The notes under the pieces were generated by a model that had not been told where the DNA came from, ran no database searches, and worked only from the letters and a program-made list of their open reading frames with translations. From Lantana camara (taxonomy: Eukaryota > Streptophyta > Magnoliopsida > Lamiales > Verbenaceae), in the NCBI GenBank assembly GCA_037501455.1, contig CM074865.1:37926501-37990500 (forward strand): a DNA stretch of 64,000 nt, in the 5' to 3' direction. Made by a program: the position numbers and the translations under genes. Of the stretch, positions 32,090 through 44,925 are shown in pieces (position 1 is the first letter of the stretch; every line of letters starts with the position of its first letter).

Positions 32090-34023
32090 TGTTAGGAATA
32101 GTGCCCTAGAAAGCCGATTGTATATCCGCTTTGTGCTTTTCCTTATTGTAATCACAGACAATCTTTGAATAAAATAACGAATTGAGGCAACACTTCTTTA
32201 TATGCTCTTGTTTGGTATGCGTTTACTTTAGCTGTGCATGTATGAGAACTCCCCTAATCCTGATGACTTTAGGACTCTACCATTTAGGTGAAATGGTTCA
32301 TGAAACGAGCCCTATATCACATAAGTCATGATTAGTAAAATACTCCAAGCCGATGAGTCCTACAGACAGTGGGAGTGTCAACCTGACTCCTCTAAGGCTT
32401 GCTTGTGGGATCACACCCTTAAGAAGGACCACCTTGTTTCATGGAGGTGCAAAGTATATAGTTGATACGTGCGTGATACATGAGGGTGCTTACTTTAATA
32501 AGTAAGTTCACTGAGGTGCCCCGTGTGAGAACATTCCTAAAGGGGAAAGGAAGTTTCTATTTCAGGAAATGGAAACTTCCAGATTAGGAAATATCTCACG
32601 AGTCATTGATGTGATTAATTGATCCTTAGACTTGAGGTTCCTTGTCACTTTATGAGTTAACTCTGTAGTCTTAGGTATAAGCTTTAAAGGGTGTCGCCTT
32701 AGACAACTGATTCAAGGCTTATGCTGGGGCTGCACAAGTGATTCATGAAAGTGAATGAGAATCAAGAAAGGACCTACACTTGCATTTGCAAGGTGATCTC
32801 TTATTATGTAAGTCATTCATATGCCATATGGAGTCCTTGGCCAAGGCAGTAGATCAAGACATCAAGAAAAGGGTTTCTTGGATTGAGATCAAATGGATAT
32901 GAAATGCACTTAGCTTTAAGACCGGATTATTAGGGTTCTGATTATTCCCTTGCCCTAGATCTTGGTTGAGAGATAGTAAGTAGGAGGATTGTATCTCACA
33001 TGAATCAATGACTTAAAGGTTCTGTCGAATCCGAACATTCCAATTCAGCTAGGGGTTAAACACCTGTTGCTAGACTATGGTCGTTTAATCTGTGGACTGA
33101 TTAATTAATTAGTGAATCAATTAATTAGGGTCACTGCTAATTGAATTGAGAACCTAGAGGGTCACACACAACAACTTGGTTACATGAGTTGAGGCTTGAA
33201 AAAGATTAAACGAGTTAATCGGGCCAAGAGGGTTCCACACGTGTGAAATCACACGTGTGGCTCACGTGAGTGACACGTGTCACACACGTGTGTATATATA
33301 TATTATATATATATATTAAATAATTAATTAGTTAATTATTTAATAGACTTTGGTTTAATTTTGAATTAAAAAGAAAGTCTAATTTTGGAGAAAATAATCT
33401 AGTTAATTAATTATGAATTAATTAATTAGATAAAAAATAAGTTATTTATTTTATAATAAATAAAGTATAAAATTATCCAAAAATAGTTTGGATATTTTTA
33501 GCTCTCTTAAAAGTTGACTAGAATTAGAATTCAAAGTCAAAGTTGGAAAATACTTGATGATCAAGTAATAGGAGAGAGGGACCAAAATCCTAGCCCATAT
33601 AGGACTAGGAATTTCGGCACCCCCTCCCTATAAATAGGGGAGCTCGAGCTCCTTATGGAGCTAATTGACAATTCTTTTGGTTCATGTGTTGAACACCTTT
33701 CTTTCTCCAAGATTAAATAAACCCTAGGTTAAGCCTAAACACTAACTAGAGAACTAGCATCCTTACTAGTTAGATTGTGATCAAGTTGGTGAACTTTCTC
33801 TAGAGACTTCAAGTTAGAAGTTTGAAGATTCGAGCTTTACCAAGGAGAGGGGATCAAGCCGCGAGAAGAGCGTTCTTGGGTGGCTTGAAACGCTTCAAGA
33901 AAGAACAAAAGAAAAGTAAGTTTTCTATCTTTACGAATTTGGTTACACGATTGCGAGTCCTAGATCCTTTTGTTGGGAAAATTTTTTTAAATTCCGCTGC
34001 TTTCTGATTCGTGTTTTCCAACA
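32090..34023 (+). mobile_element. Element B 3' LTR
   Basis: It follows the polypurine tract GGCAAGTGGGAGAT. Landmarks are as in the 5' LTR: G-boxes about 33238-33290 and TATAAATA at 33629-33636. Confidence 0.93.
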
Positions 34024-35053
34024 TTTAATACCTACTCGTGTATCATGTTACAATCGTGTTCATGATAAGTAAATCGTGTATCGTGTTATAATCAAGCCAT
34101 GAATCGTGTCATTGTGTTACCGTGATCGTGTTGGCGAACTATTGTGTACCGTGTATCGTGTATTGTGTTTATGGGCCCGAGGGTGAGTATGTGAGCCAAC
34201 CGGGAAAGCATAGGGCTGACGGGTAACTCATAACACCTCTCTCACACCGTGGGGATGCCCCCTGAATCCACCAGGAGGTTTGGTGGAGGAAGGAGTCCCG
34301 TACGTGGGAGTCATGCTCCTGACGTGCACCGTGTTATCGTGGGTGGTTCGGGCCTTGCAAACCCACCACCGATGGTGAAGGGTGGATTTCGTGTTATTGA
34401 TCGTGCGCACTTTAATGACTTGCATGATAACTTAATTAAATGAAAGTACAACCCTTGTTCACTGTCGAGGTTGGTTGGAGATCGTGCACGCCCCTCGCCA
34501 GGGCCACTGACTGTTATAATAAACGTGATTATCGTGTGAAACCTGATAGTTGTAATCTCGGGCGAGTATTGATATTCTTGCACTTTTGTTGATATTATTA
34601 TTTTATTTACAAAACCTTACCCGAGATTATAACTCGCATGCTACTTGTGTATATATATATTGCCCCTCACTCGGTCTTCACAGACTGACGCCTCCACCTT
34701 TCAGGTTTTGTTCGTGGCGTGCTAGGCGGGAGTCGGGTCGTGTCTTTCTGTCCAGCTGAGTCTAGCATAGCTTTTCTTTTCATGTATTAACAGTTCAGAG
34801 TATCATGTTAATAGCTCTAGGTACATATATGTGAATGTTACTTGGAAGATGATAATGTATTGATATGATGATATAATACTCTTATGCTTCCGCTTTATAT
34901 TGTACATGTGTAAGTTTATCTCGCCTAGCCGGTCGTGTATTGCATTGTCACCCGTTCGCTATAGGTTGGTTCATGTACGGATAGCCTATTTCGTATAGGG
35001 ATTGACCTATAGTGCGGGGGGGTGTGGCACCTCCACGTTTAAGGGGTGTTACA
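34024..35053 (+). mobile_element. Element C 3' LTR, right part
   Basis: It continues the LTR from TTTAATACC to GGGGTGTTACA and matches 9507-10534. Together with the left part the LTR is about 2.57 kb. About 20 differences from the 5' LTR were noticed in this and the adjacent 0.4 kb, mostly C/T or G/A. Confidence 0.92.
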
Positions 35054-35131
35054 TAGCGTCTGCCGAAAAATCCCACACGTCCCTCTCGTCCTCGCCTAGG
35101 CAGCCGTGCACGACACGTGGAAGGGCTGCGT
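35054..35131 (+). other. Element E leader, middle piece
   Basis: These 78 bases lie between C and solo LTR D. They begin with C's duplication TAGCG and end with TGCGT, D's duplication. The composition is GC-rich like the leader block of A and B. Confidence 0.75.
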
Positions 35132-36060
35132 TGTAACGCCCCAATTTCCGAAAGTTCAGCTAAGCACGCCACGAGCGGGTCTTCCGGAGTTGGGAGGTTT
35201 AATTTAATTATTTTAATCAATTACTTACAATTTTTATCATATTATATATCTTACATCTCTATGCACTTATATGAATTGTTAATTATGGGAATTGTATGAA
35301 TTAAGTGATATACATGGTTTAATTGTATTAAATGTCCTTAATTGCTCTTTTGTGTAAATTTATGGACTTAATTACATTTCATGACTTGGGAGGTTATATA
35401 AATATTGTGTAGAGATGGAACTCAATTGCTTTAATTTAAATTATAAAGGGACTTGTTTGCAAAATTTGATGATTCATCATGGTTAGTGGAAGATATATTA
35501 CATTATATGTATACATTCATCTATCTCATTTTGTTCATTACATTTCATCAAATTTCACACACACTCACACACAAAATACCGACATTCACACCAAGGAGGA
35601 GGAAGAGAGATTTCACAATAATTCAAGCTATATTTTGAAGGATTATTGATGCTAGGATCATCATCATCATCTCTTCATTTCATTCCATTTCTAGCTCATC
35701 TCAAGGTATGACATGAAATTATTTGAATTCTTGAATAAGTGATTGAGTAGGGTTCATGAATTGGATGATAGATTCTTGCATGATTGGAGCTAGAAGCATG
35801 TTTAGGATGATAAGAGTGAGAGTTTGCATGAATATCTTGGTGTATATGAAAGTTGGAAGCATGTGTGTAGATATGGGGTTTTCATGATGAATTCTTGATG
35901 CTTTGATGTATATTTCATGGTTTGTTTGAGGGATAATTGAAGTATAATGTGTATTGGATGATTTCAAATAAGTGTTATGGAGTGAACTTGGCTTTGTTGT
36001 TGTTTTTGTGGTTTTTGCCTCGAAATGCCCTGTTTTTCCCCTTGATTTACGTGTAAAACT

Positions 36061-36294
36061 GGTCGCGGCCGCTACCCGATTTTGGCCTAGTTTCGAGTTT
36101 TGAAAATTTTGGATGAAAATTCGGCCAAAAATGCTTGGTCGCGACCGTGACCCTTTTATGAAGAAAATTAGTCACGACCGCGACCAAAATTTGGGCATGT
36201 TTCGAGATTTTGAAAAATTGGAGGAAAATTCAGGCAAAAATACTTGGTCGCGACCGCGACCCTTTTGTGAAGGATTTTGGTCGCGCCCGCGACC
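36061..36294. repeat. Five GC palindromes and a 108-bp tandem duplication in D
   Basis: Forms of GGTCGCGACCGCGACC lie at 36061-36076, 36137-36152, 36171-36185, 36245-36260 and 36279-36294. The pair 36137/36171 is repeated 108 bp later as 36245/36279, with the intervening sequence also duplicated (TTTCGAGxTTTTGAAAA repeats). Confidence 0.8.
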
Positions 36295-36714
36295 CTGCTT
36301 CTTTTTGCATGAAAAATTATTTTTTAACTTTTCTTGCATGGTTTTATTGGCTTGTTTCCGACATGAACATTTCATTGACATGCTATTTAGTGCATTATAT
36401 TATGTGTATTGTATGTATCATGTGATTTCATACTTGAAGTTCATAGGGGAGGTTTATGTAATAACTGTACAATTTGAATTACACTTGAATGCTTGAATAC
36501 TTGATCTTTGCTACCTCGATTGCCAATTTGCGTATGTCTATAATACCCATTGATTGTAATTGAATGATTGACATTAATTGAACATGTCGTTCGTATTAAT
36601 TGGTTCATGCAAGTCGAGTCTCACGTACACTTGTCCGTGTTACACAGATCACGGTCCAGGAGGTGAGGAGCCTGCTCCTTAGGGTTTCTTTCCACTTGTG
36701 GTTGGTTGGTAAAG

Positions 36715-37407
36715 GTGAGGTTTAATTCTAGATATACATATAGAACCCTTATAACCCTATGTGACGTTTTCGACCAAAAGTATCTATACATCTATAATTT
36801 TCAAACTTTATGACTTTCAAATGATTTCATGAGATGTATTGAACGGATTAACTGATTGAATAGGCGAGTACATGTATTGTTCACTGGGGCCCGAGGGTAG
36901 TGTACTGAGCCAACCGGGAAAGCGTGGGCTGACGGGTAACTCTTGCACTATCCTCACCATTTGGGATCACCTCTGAATCCACCAGGAGGTTTGGTGGAGG
37001 AAGAAATCCCGTGCGTGGGAGTCATGTTCCCGGCGTACACCATGATTGGATGGTTGGGTCTTGCAAGCCCACCATCACCCGGAGGAAAAAAGGTTCATGA
37101 AACTGCTACTTGATTGCACATGAATGACTTGCATGTTCACTTAATAAACTGGAATTGTTCATGATGGTACACTTTTGGAGAAAGGTTGGAGAATACCCTC
37201 ACTTGCCGGGCCACGGATTGAATTGATAATGATTGAATTGTGAAATTGGTTCAGTTGTAATCTCGGGCGAGAATTCTTTCTATTCTTGAACTTATATTCT
37301 GTTTCTTATAAAATCTTACCCGAGATTATAACTTGCATGGTATGTGCGCTTATATGTATTTAAACCCCTCACTCAGTCTGTGGTAGACTGACACCTCACA
37401 TTTTCAG
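36715..37407 (+). other. Candidate LTR-embedded intron in D
   Basis: AAAG|GTGAGG at 36715, GACTGAC, then CACATTTTCAG|G ending at 37407 give 693 nt. Signals are shared with C, G, F, J and M. Confidence 0.4.
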
Positions 37408-37780
37408 GTTTTGCAAGTGGAGTGCTAGGCGGGTTTGAGTCTTTTGGTCAAGTCTAGCATTTTATTCACTTTTGGTATTTGTATAATTTTGGAACATGTG
37501 GAAGTATATGTATAATATGGCTTGATGCTAGGGGTTTGAAATGCGTGTTTATGGAATCATTGAACAAGATTGCTAATGGAATGTATGTAAATGATTATGC
37601 CTCCGCCTTTCTTTATGCATTGGTGTAATAATTGAGGGTTAGCCCACCTAGCTAGTGTTGTGTTTTTTTTTTTATTGTCTCCCGTTCGCTATAGGCTTGG
37701 TTCATGAATGGATGATTGTTCCATATGTGGATTGAACTATAGTGCGGGGGATGTGGTGCCCTTACCCTTGGGGTGCTACA

Positions 37781-39461
37781 TGCGCGCTAGCAACTTTTGC
37801 TGCTGGTTGCATGCGATGCACGCAGCGGTTTTTCATGTTTCGTTTTGATCCGATTCCGATTTAATTTTTTCTAAAATATTTATTTTATTAAATTAAAATT
37901 ATTTTTGAAATAATTACTTAAATTGTGATTTTCTGAAATTAAAATGGATTTAATTTTTGGGAAAATTGAAACTTGTTATTTTTGAAATAATGAAGAATAA
38001 AATTATTAATTTTTAGAAATTAATTGGAATTTTATTGATTTAATGATTCTTGGATTGTTTGAAAAGGCTCATGAACAAGAATTGTATCTAGGTCATGTTT
38101 TAAGTTATTAGAACTGAAAACGGGAATTTTAATTTATGGGTAAATTTAAATTCTTGCAATTTTATTCATGTTAGGTGATCATGGGTTTTAGTATTGTAAT
38201 GTTTTAAATTATGCACATGGATGGTTTAAATTGAGGTTGGAGCCACATAGTTGCATTTTTAAATTGGGGTCGGTGCCCCACTTATGTGCGTACTATTATT
38301 TGTTTATTATGTGGCTTTCCATATTATTTTGGGCCGGGGCATGCCCCGTGTATTTGTCTACGGCCAATATGAAGATTGAGCCATATTATTTGATGCAAAG
38401 AGAGTAGATCTTAGGAAGTGAGGTTTTTTCCTTTTACTTTGAAGATTTGCACCCATGGAGTAAAAAAGGATCCACACAACAAGTAATAAGGAGGCCATAA
38501 GTGAAGACCCCTCAAAATGTTAGGGAGGGTTTCTATTATTGTAATAGATAGGGCATCGTTTTATTTCCAATTCCTTTATGTGATTTAAACTGTTTTATAT
38601 GGCATGAATGTTAGAACTTGTGATTGTGGAGTGGCTCCCACATATCACGCATAAGATAGGAAAACCCATGATCATCTCATATTAGTACCATGCTAGGACA
38701 TGTTATCTACTAATTGCTTGTGTGTAATGCATTTATGTGAAACTACATTAAATAAGACTAATTAAAATGGATAATAGTACATGTTGGTGTAGTAAAAAAC
38801 TGGACAACTCTCCAGTATTCGAAAATCCCATAAATATTAAGGAACTTCGAAAAATAGGCATTTTGTATAAAGTGAAAACTTTAAATAAAATTCCCAGTAT
38901 TCCATCAATAGGATTTAAGTTTAATAGGGGAGCTAGTTGTTGTCCATGAGTCGTGGGGTGACTATGTGAAACCTATTAGTTCTTAGTTTCCTGATTGATT
39001 ACTTTAAGTAATTAATATTTCATGGTAATTTTGGAATGGGCGATGTCCGCGAGTCGTGGGTCGTTTCGGACTAAGTTTAATCATGATCTTATGGTTGATG
39101 GGTTCTGCTTAACGCCTAAGTAAATATGGATGTCGCACGAGTCGTGGGTCCATATCGAAAGATGGGTGATGCAAAAATGATTACTTAGAGTTCCATAGAG
39201 ATGGAATTGGCAATTTGTACCTACCTAAGGCTTTATAGAGGATGTCCGCGAGTCGTGGGTCCAAGATAAAGTGTTTGGGATCTTAGTACCCATTGGGAAA
39301 ACATTCCTCTAAGGTCGTTGGGATTTTAAGATCTTCTAAAACCAGTGGGAGCCACATACGATAAAAGACCTAAATCCTATGTATTACGTTATTATTCAAC
39401 ATGCTCACATTTTCTCTGCTTAGCATTTAGGTTGTAGTTCTGTGATTCTCTACAATATGAA
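37781..39461 (+). other. Element E leader, last part
   Basis: It follows B's leader (from about 26400) at lower identity. Four 17-nt motifs survive at about 38941 (TGTCCATGAGTCGTGGG), 39045, 39131 (long variant) and 39243, two of them exactly. The acceptor-like CATTTAG|G ends at 39430. The short ORF at 38767-38949 is a chance frame. Confidence 0.8.
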
Positions 39462-42400
39462 ATGAAAACCCATTCATATCCATCCTTAAGTCAAACAAGT
39501 TGACTAAGTCCTAACTAACTCTAATTGGCTTTGGACCTTAAAATTTATTTTATATTCCGAAAAGGAGAAAAGTGTTCTCCGTAGGGCAAGATTTTCACGT
39601 ACTTGTGGAAATTCGACCCGGGCTAAAAGAGAAGCAATCTAAAGTGGATGAATTTTCCAACCACTTAAGAGAAATTATACCTCATAAATATGTTATAAGG
39701 TATAAGGTTATGTAATTATTCCATATTCCAATGAGGGTACACGTACACATGAACGAGTATTGACGATCTTCTTCGAAGATTTTGTAGTCTCGATCGTTCA
39801 AATGAGAAACATGTTCCCAATGCACTAATTGCTCGTATTGCTTCCACCATCACTTAACCCTTTTATACTCAACCACAATGATGCCATTGTAGCATAGTTA
39901 ATCATTTAGTTGATAATGGTTGAGAGCATCCTGAAGAAGGAATAAAAGGTTATGATGCCTAAATCTTCTTCTAAACCCACTAAGGTAAAGGCTTGAATGC
40001 CTCAAAGAAGAAGAAATCCTTTAAGCCCGACGGATGGACAAATGAAGGGCCGTGCCCAAAAGACATAGAGATCAGAATAGGACATTTGCTTCCAAAGTAG
40101 TGAATAAGGACTTTGAAAGAGAACTGCAAAGAGTATGGGTACTCTGGTAGGATTATCTAATTTAGTAATTCTAATAGGATTAGAATTCACAAGCCTTGAG
40201 TTAAGTTTGTATAATCCGTTATGCAAAACTCAAAGCACTAATATTCTAAATATACAACGAGATAACAATAGTAAGTGTTATGACAAAGTTTCGAATTACT
40301 TTGGCACTCTAAGACACGAAAGGATTAGCAGGTTAGACATCTTAGGATCATTTTACGAAAATGAACCTAGAGAGTTAACTTCCTGTGAATCCTGTCTTAA
40401 GGGAAACGTTCCCAAAACCCCATTTATGAGAAATAAGGAAACGTGCTAAACACAGTGGATCTCGATCCATACTGATATTTATGTATTGGTCACTATAAGC
40501 ACTAGATACAATCATCAGTTTAATCATTATGAATGAGTGTACGTAATGAAGTACAAAATCGAAACTTATATGAATTTCTTAGAATTTCAAAAGAGGGTTA
40601 GGAACTAAAGTAGCCATAAGTTATAGGCAACTCGATCTGATCGAGATGGTAAATACCTTAGTGACTAATTCCTTTATCACCTTAGAGATAATATGATTAT
40701 CTCTCAGTAAACTAGTTCGAGAACACCTTAGTGTTTTCTGAATGAAGGAACAAAACCTTATAGGATATGGTATGTTCCATCACAAGCTTTACTGACTTAT
40801 ATTCATTCTAAGAATAAAACCTTCAAATATGCAGTTAGAGATTTGGAATCTAGTGCCTTCCAAAATTAGTTCCTTAATTATACTTTGAAATGTGGCATTC
40901 AATAGTTCCCTGATTGTTCTTATCAAAGAATTTAGGGTAATCCTCTTAAGTGAAGAGGATAGTGGGAGATAAGCTTGAAATGAGTTCAAGTTTGCACAAC
41001 AATGTATAATATTGTTTATGCAATTCTCTTGAACAAACGTTGTTTGTTTCAAGGAATGTACCTTTCTTAAGGAATTGTTCCTATAAGATAAGAAAGGCAA
41101 GAAGGCAGACTTCAAAGAAATTTAAGGATAAATATTCCACGCCACATATAGAAGAAACGATCCCTTCTGATAAAACTTAGCCAAATTTTAGAGTAAGTAC
41201 ACATGTGAAACCCTCCTCTTAAGATGCGTTTAGAACGCATTCCTAGATAGCCAAGGAATTACTTAAAGAGGAAGCACTGTCAAATTTAAAATCTGAGTAG
41301 TGTAAGCGAGCCTTGAAATCCAAGTTGAATTCTATATACTCAAACCAAGATTAAACCTTGGTTGATCCACCTGATAAGATCAGGACTATGGTGTAAATGG
41401 ATCTACAAGTGAAAGCTTGGAGTAAATGGAAAGCATTACAACCTTCTTGACGGTTGAAATGCAAAAGTCCATTCAGATTGAGTTCAACATATCTGCATAT
41501 TCTGACTATGAGATAGGATAAATGAATATAAGAACTGTCTTACGCAATAGGAGATTGAAATAGACTAAAATAGGTATTTCTATAAATTTCATATTCAGTG
41601 GGAGTATACATAAGGTATGTAAACCCCTAAGTCAATCAGTAGATTGATAAAGGCTTCTAGGAGTTAGAGAATTCAATTCCATGAGGTAGTCAAATTGTTT
41701 GACTCAAATGAAAGTGGAGTAAGTCTCAAGTGTACGCGTGAAAGTTAGTGACGTTAGCTTCAACTTTTGGTAATTTAGATATGACATCCTTCTCATTGGG
41801 AATACGAATGATAACATGAAAGTTACCTAAATTTGTTTAGAAAACAATTTGACATGAAAGATCTTAGTGATTATCCTTAATTCTTGACATAGAGATCTAT
41901 AAAGATAGATCTAAAAGAATAAATGGAGTGTCACAATCGAGTGCATAACCACGATATTAAATTAGTTTAGTCTGGACAATGGAACATCTCTTTTGAAGAG
42001 GATATGTCCTAAAATGACTATAAGAAAGTTAGTATGCCCAAAACCCCTTTATGTGAAAGGGTGTATAATGTATGCAATGTTATGTACTAGACTTGATATG
42101 GCGCAACACTAAGCGTAGTGAGCCGAATCTAATATGACCTTAGAGAAGGTCACTGGACTACTGAAAAATATACCCTTAGAGTACTTTAGAAGAAATGAGG
42201 ATATCTTTAAAGAGTCTAGAAAGATTTTATCTTTAGAAGGATACTTTGATGTAATCATTGTATTAAACATAGATGATTGTAAATCATTGAAAGGATACAT
42301 AATCTGCCTAATTGGCAGTGCAGTGTATTGGAAATCATTCCAAAACGCACACTGCGAATTTAACCATCGTGGTTAAATACTTGGTTGTATTGATTACTGC

Positions 42401-42709
42401 TAAGTTAAGTGTTTGGGTAAGAAACTCCGTCTAACTAGTTAGATGAAGTTCCTAGCATGAAACAACTCCATTATCATATTATATGATTAAATGGATGGTT
42501 GCTCAAGTAAGAGAACCAAGACCTCACCAAGAGACCAAACACATGATGACAAATCACTTTATAAGGAAAACGTGTTCCTTAGAGATGTGTAAATAAAAGG
42601 GTCACATCAGTAGAGAACATAGCAGATCCACTTTGGAAACGCCCAGAGTCAATAAGCTCTCAAAGTACATCTTGCGAAGATGGGACTTAAGAGTACCTAA
42701 ATGTCTTTT
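39462..42709 (+). pseudogene. Decayed copia gag-pol of element E
   Basis: The sequence aligns along its length with the polyprotein gene of B but is riddled with stops, frameshifts and small deletions, and is about 0.7 kb shorter. Recognisable patches are the start near 39462, the GAG-pre-integrase region (about 40240-40440, ESCLKGNVPKTPF), the RT and RNase H region (about 41400-42400, including GYIICLIGSAVYWKS) and the end by the tract GGGCAAGTGGGAGATT. No function is expected. Its decay compared with A and B shows E is much older. Confidence 0.9.
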
Positions 42710-42726
42710 ATGGGCAAGTGGGAGAT

Positions 42727-44925
42727 TGTTGGGAATAGTGCCCTAGAAAGCCGATTAGTCATAATCTGTTTTGGGACTTTCCTTATATCGCAGACAATCT
42801 TTGAATAATATACGATTGATTATTATCATGGGCAAACACTTCTTTATATGCAATACATGTTTTATGTGTTTCCTTTATGTGCGCATGTATTAGAACTCCC
42901 CTAATCCATAAGGCTGTTAGGGACTTTGTCATTAGGTGAATGACACATGAAACAAGCTCTAACTTAAGGTCGGATTAGAAACCACTCCAAGTCGATGAGT
43001 CCAAAAAATAGTGGGAGTGTTGATTAGGCTCGATTGAGGCTTGCTCATGTGATTGCATCCTTAAGAAGGAGCATCCTGTTTCATGGGGTGTAAAGTACAT
43101 AAGTTGATGCGTACGCAATACATGAGGGTGCTCATTATTAGAATGGGTACACTGAGGTGTCCCGTGTGAGAACATTCCTAAATGGGAAAGGAAGTTTCCA
43201 CTTCAAGAAGAGGAAACTTCGAGATTAGGAAATATCTCACAGGTCAATGGCGTGAGTAAAGTAATACTTTGACTTGAGATTCCATTGATGCTTTGTGGGC
43301 TAACTCTGTAGTTTTTGGTATAAGCCTTAAAGGGTGTCGCCTGAGACAACTGATTCAAGGCTTATGTTGGGGCTGCACAAGTGGTACATAAAAGCATATG
43401 AAAATCAACAAAGGACCTACACTTACTTTAATGCAAGAAGATCTCTTATTCCATAAGTCGTTCATATGCCATCCTAAACCCTCGGTCGAGGTAGTGGATC
43501 AAGACATCAAGAAAAGGGTTTCTTGGATTGAGATCAAATAGATATGAAACGAACTTAGCTTTATGATCGAGAATAGTGGGGCTCTCATTATTCCCATGCC
43601 CTAGACCTTAATCAAGAGATGGGATGGTAGGAGGATCGTACCTCACCGCTGTCATTGACTGAAAGGTTCTTTCGAATATATATTCATTGTTCGGGTACGG
43701 GTCACACAACTGTTGCTAGACTATGGTTGTGTGATCTGTGAACTAATTAATTAATAAAGTGTATTAACTAATTAGGTTCACTGCTAACTGAAAATGAACC
43801 TAGGGGGTCACACACAAATGCCAGGTTCAAAGGGTATTGAAGGAAAGATCAAATAGTTGATCGAAATGAGATCACACGTGTAAAGTACACGTGTGGCACG
43901 TGAGCATGGATTGGGTGTGTGGTCCAATTGTAAAATTAAACCATGTGTTAATTAATTGGAGAATTGATTATAAAGCCCAAATATAATTAATTACGTAATT
44001 AATTATAAATCCCTAATATAATTAATTAGAAGAATTAATTATATAGCCCAAAGAAATTAATTAGCGAATTAATTTTAGCCCATTAAGATTAATTGGAGAA
44101 TTAATTCTAAAGCCCTTCATGGAATTAATTAGAGAATTAATTCTGAAGTATTTAATTATTTAGTTGTGCTAATTTGATTAGAATAAATAAATATCTTCTA
44201 TTTATTATTCTAGTAAGTATTAATTCTAATATGATTAGAATAAATATTAATTAGATAAGATCATAATTAAATATTCCTAATTTGATTAGGAGATCTTTTT
44301 CTAGAAGAATAATATCTTATTTAGATAAGAGGTTATTACTTGGAGAGAAAGAAAATAGAAGAAAAGTCAAACTAGGAATCCTGTTCCTAAACAGACTTAG
44401 GTTTTAAGAAACCCCATATATATATCAAGGACTGATGGAAGTATTTTTTCAATCGCATAATCAGATTGAAAAATACTAGTTTCTTGGGAGTACCAAGTTA
44501 GTTCATGAAGACGAGGTCCCGATGACACATTTTTCGAGGCAAAGGGCTGGCAATTTAATCTTCGCCAAACTGGGTTTTGAAGGGAAATTTAATTATGTTC
44601 TTTCTCTTCTCGTTTCTTGCTCTTTCTTTACACATGTCATAGTACTAGCATGCTCACTCACATGATTTAAATCTAGGACTGGTGTGGATTATGACTCTAG
44701 AGGAGACCTATTTTGGAATCTAGTAGAAAGAATCGTTTCGAGGGACAAGGGTTGCCATTACCGCATGAAGCGCGTTTGAGGGCGGCTCAAAACATTTCAA
44801 GAAAGCATCGATTCTTGTAAGTTCTTGAATCCCTAAGATTTGGAAATAGAAATTGCAAGTTCACGATCTCACTTTTGGGAAAATTTTTAAATTCCGCTTC
44901 GTTCTTTTTCGTGTTTTTCCCAATA
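42727..44925 (+). mobile_element. Element E 3' LTR (about 2.2 kb)
   Basis: It begins TGTTGGGAATAGTGCCCTAG after the polypurine tract and ends TTTTTCCCAATA. It is homologous to the LTRs of A and B in the first 1.1 kb. Three CACGTG boxes (about 43873-43905) are followed by an AT-rich hairpin array (43948-44147). The three ORFs are chance frames. Confidence 0.88.
43948..44147. repeat. AT-rich hairpin array in E's 3' LTR
   Basis: Six units, about 40 bp apart, have arms AATTAATT/AATTAATT around a 4-5 base loop (GGAG, ACGT, AGAAG, AGCG, AGAG), separated mostly by TAAAGCCC. The closing pair is T-A in some units and G-C in others, so pairing is kept. Confidence 0.75.

Larger units (their letters stand above)
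23952..34023 (+). mobile_element. Element B: Ty1/copia retrotransposon, same family as A, opposite strand
   Basis: LTRs at 23952-25885 and 32090-34023 (1934 bp each) differ at about nine sites by eye, so B is somewhat older than A. Target duplication TTTAT/TTTAA has one mismatch. Polyprotein, leader and LTR ends match A closely, but the LTR segment just upstream of the TATA box and the GC-rich leader block differ. Two nonsense codons make it non-autonomous. Confidence 0.95.
7962..35053 (+). mobile_element. Element C: gag-only gypsy (TR-GAG type), host of copias A and B
   Basis: LTRs at 7962-10534 and 22403-23951 plus 34024-35053 both run TGTAACGCCCC...GGGGTGTTACA. The target duplication TAGCG is exact (7957-7961 and 35054-35058). 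After removing copias A and B the element is about 6.9 kb with only about 1.7 kb internal: primer site, gag, a hairpin array and a polypurine tract. Protease, RT and integrase are absent. Copia A did not cause that loss, because A's own duplication is intact. This matches the published class of terminal-repeat retrotransposons with only GAG, which depend on a partner's enzymes. It could instead be an internal-deletion product of a full element. Confidence 0.9.
35132..37780 (+). mobile_element. Element D: solo gypsy LTR (2649 bp)
   Basis: It runs TGTAACGCCCC...GGGGTGCTACA, flanked by TGCGT and TGCGC (one mismatch). There is no internal region, so it is a solo LTR, normally the product of LTR-LTR recombination. 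It is related to C but clearly a different family. It carries palindromes (36061-36294), a candidate intron (36715-37407) and the conserved hairpin (36978-36998). Confidence 0.88.
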
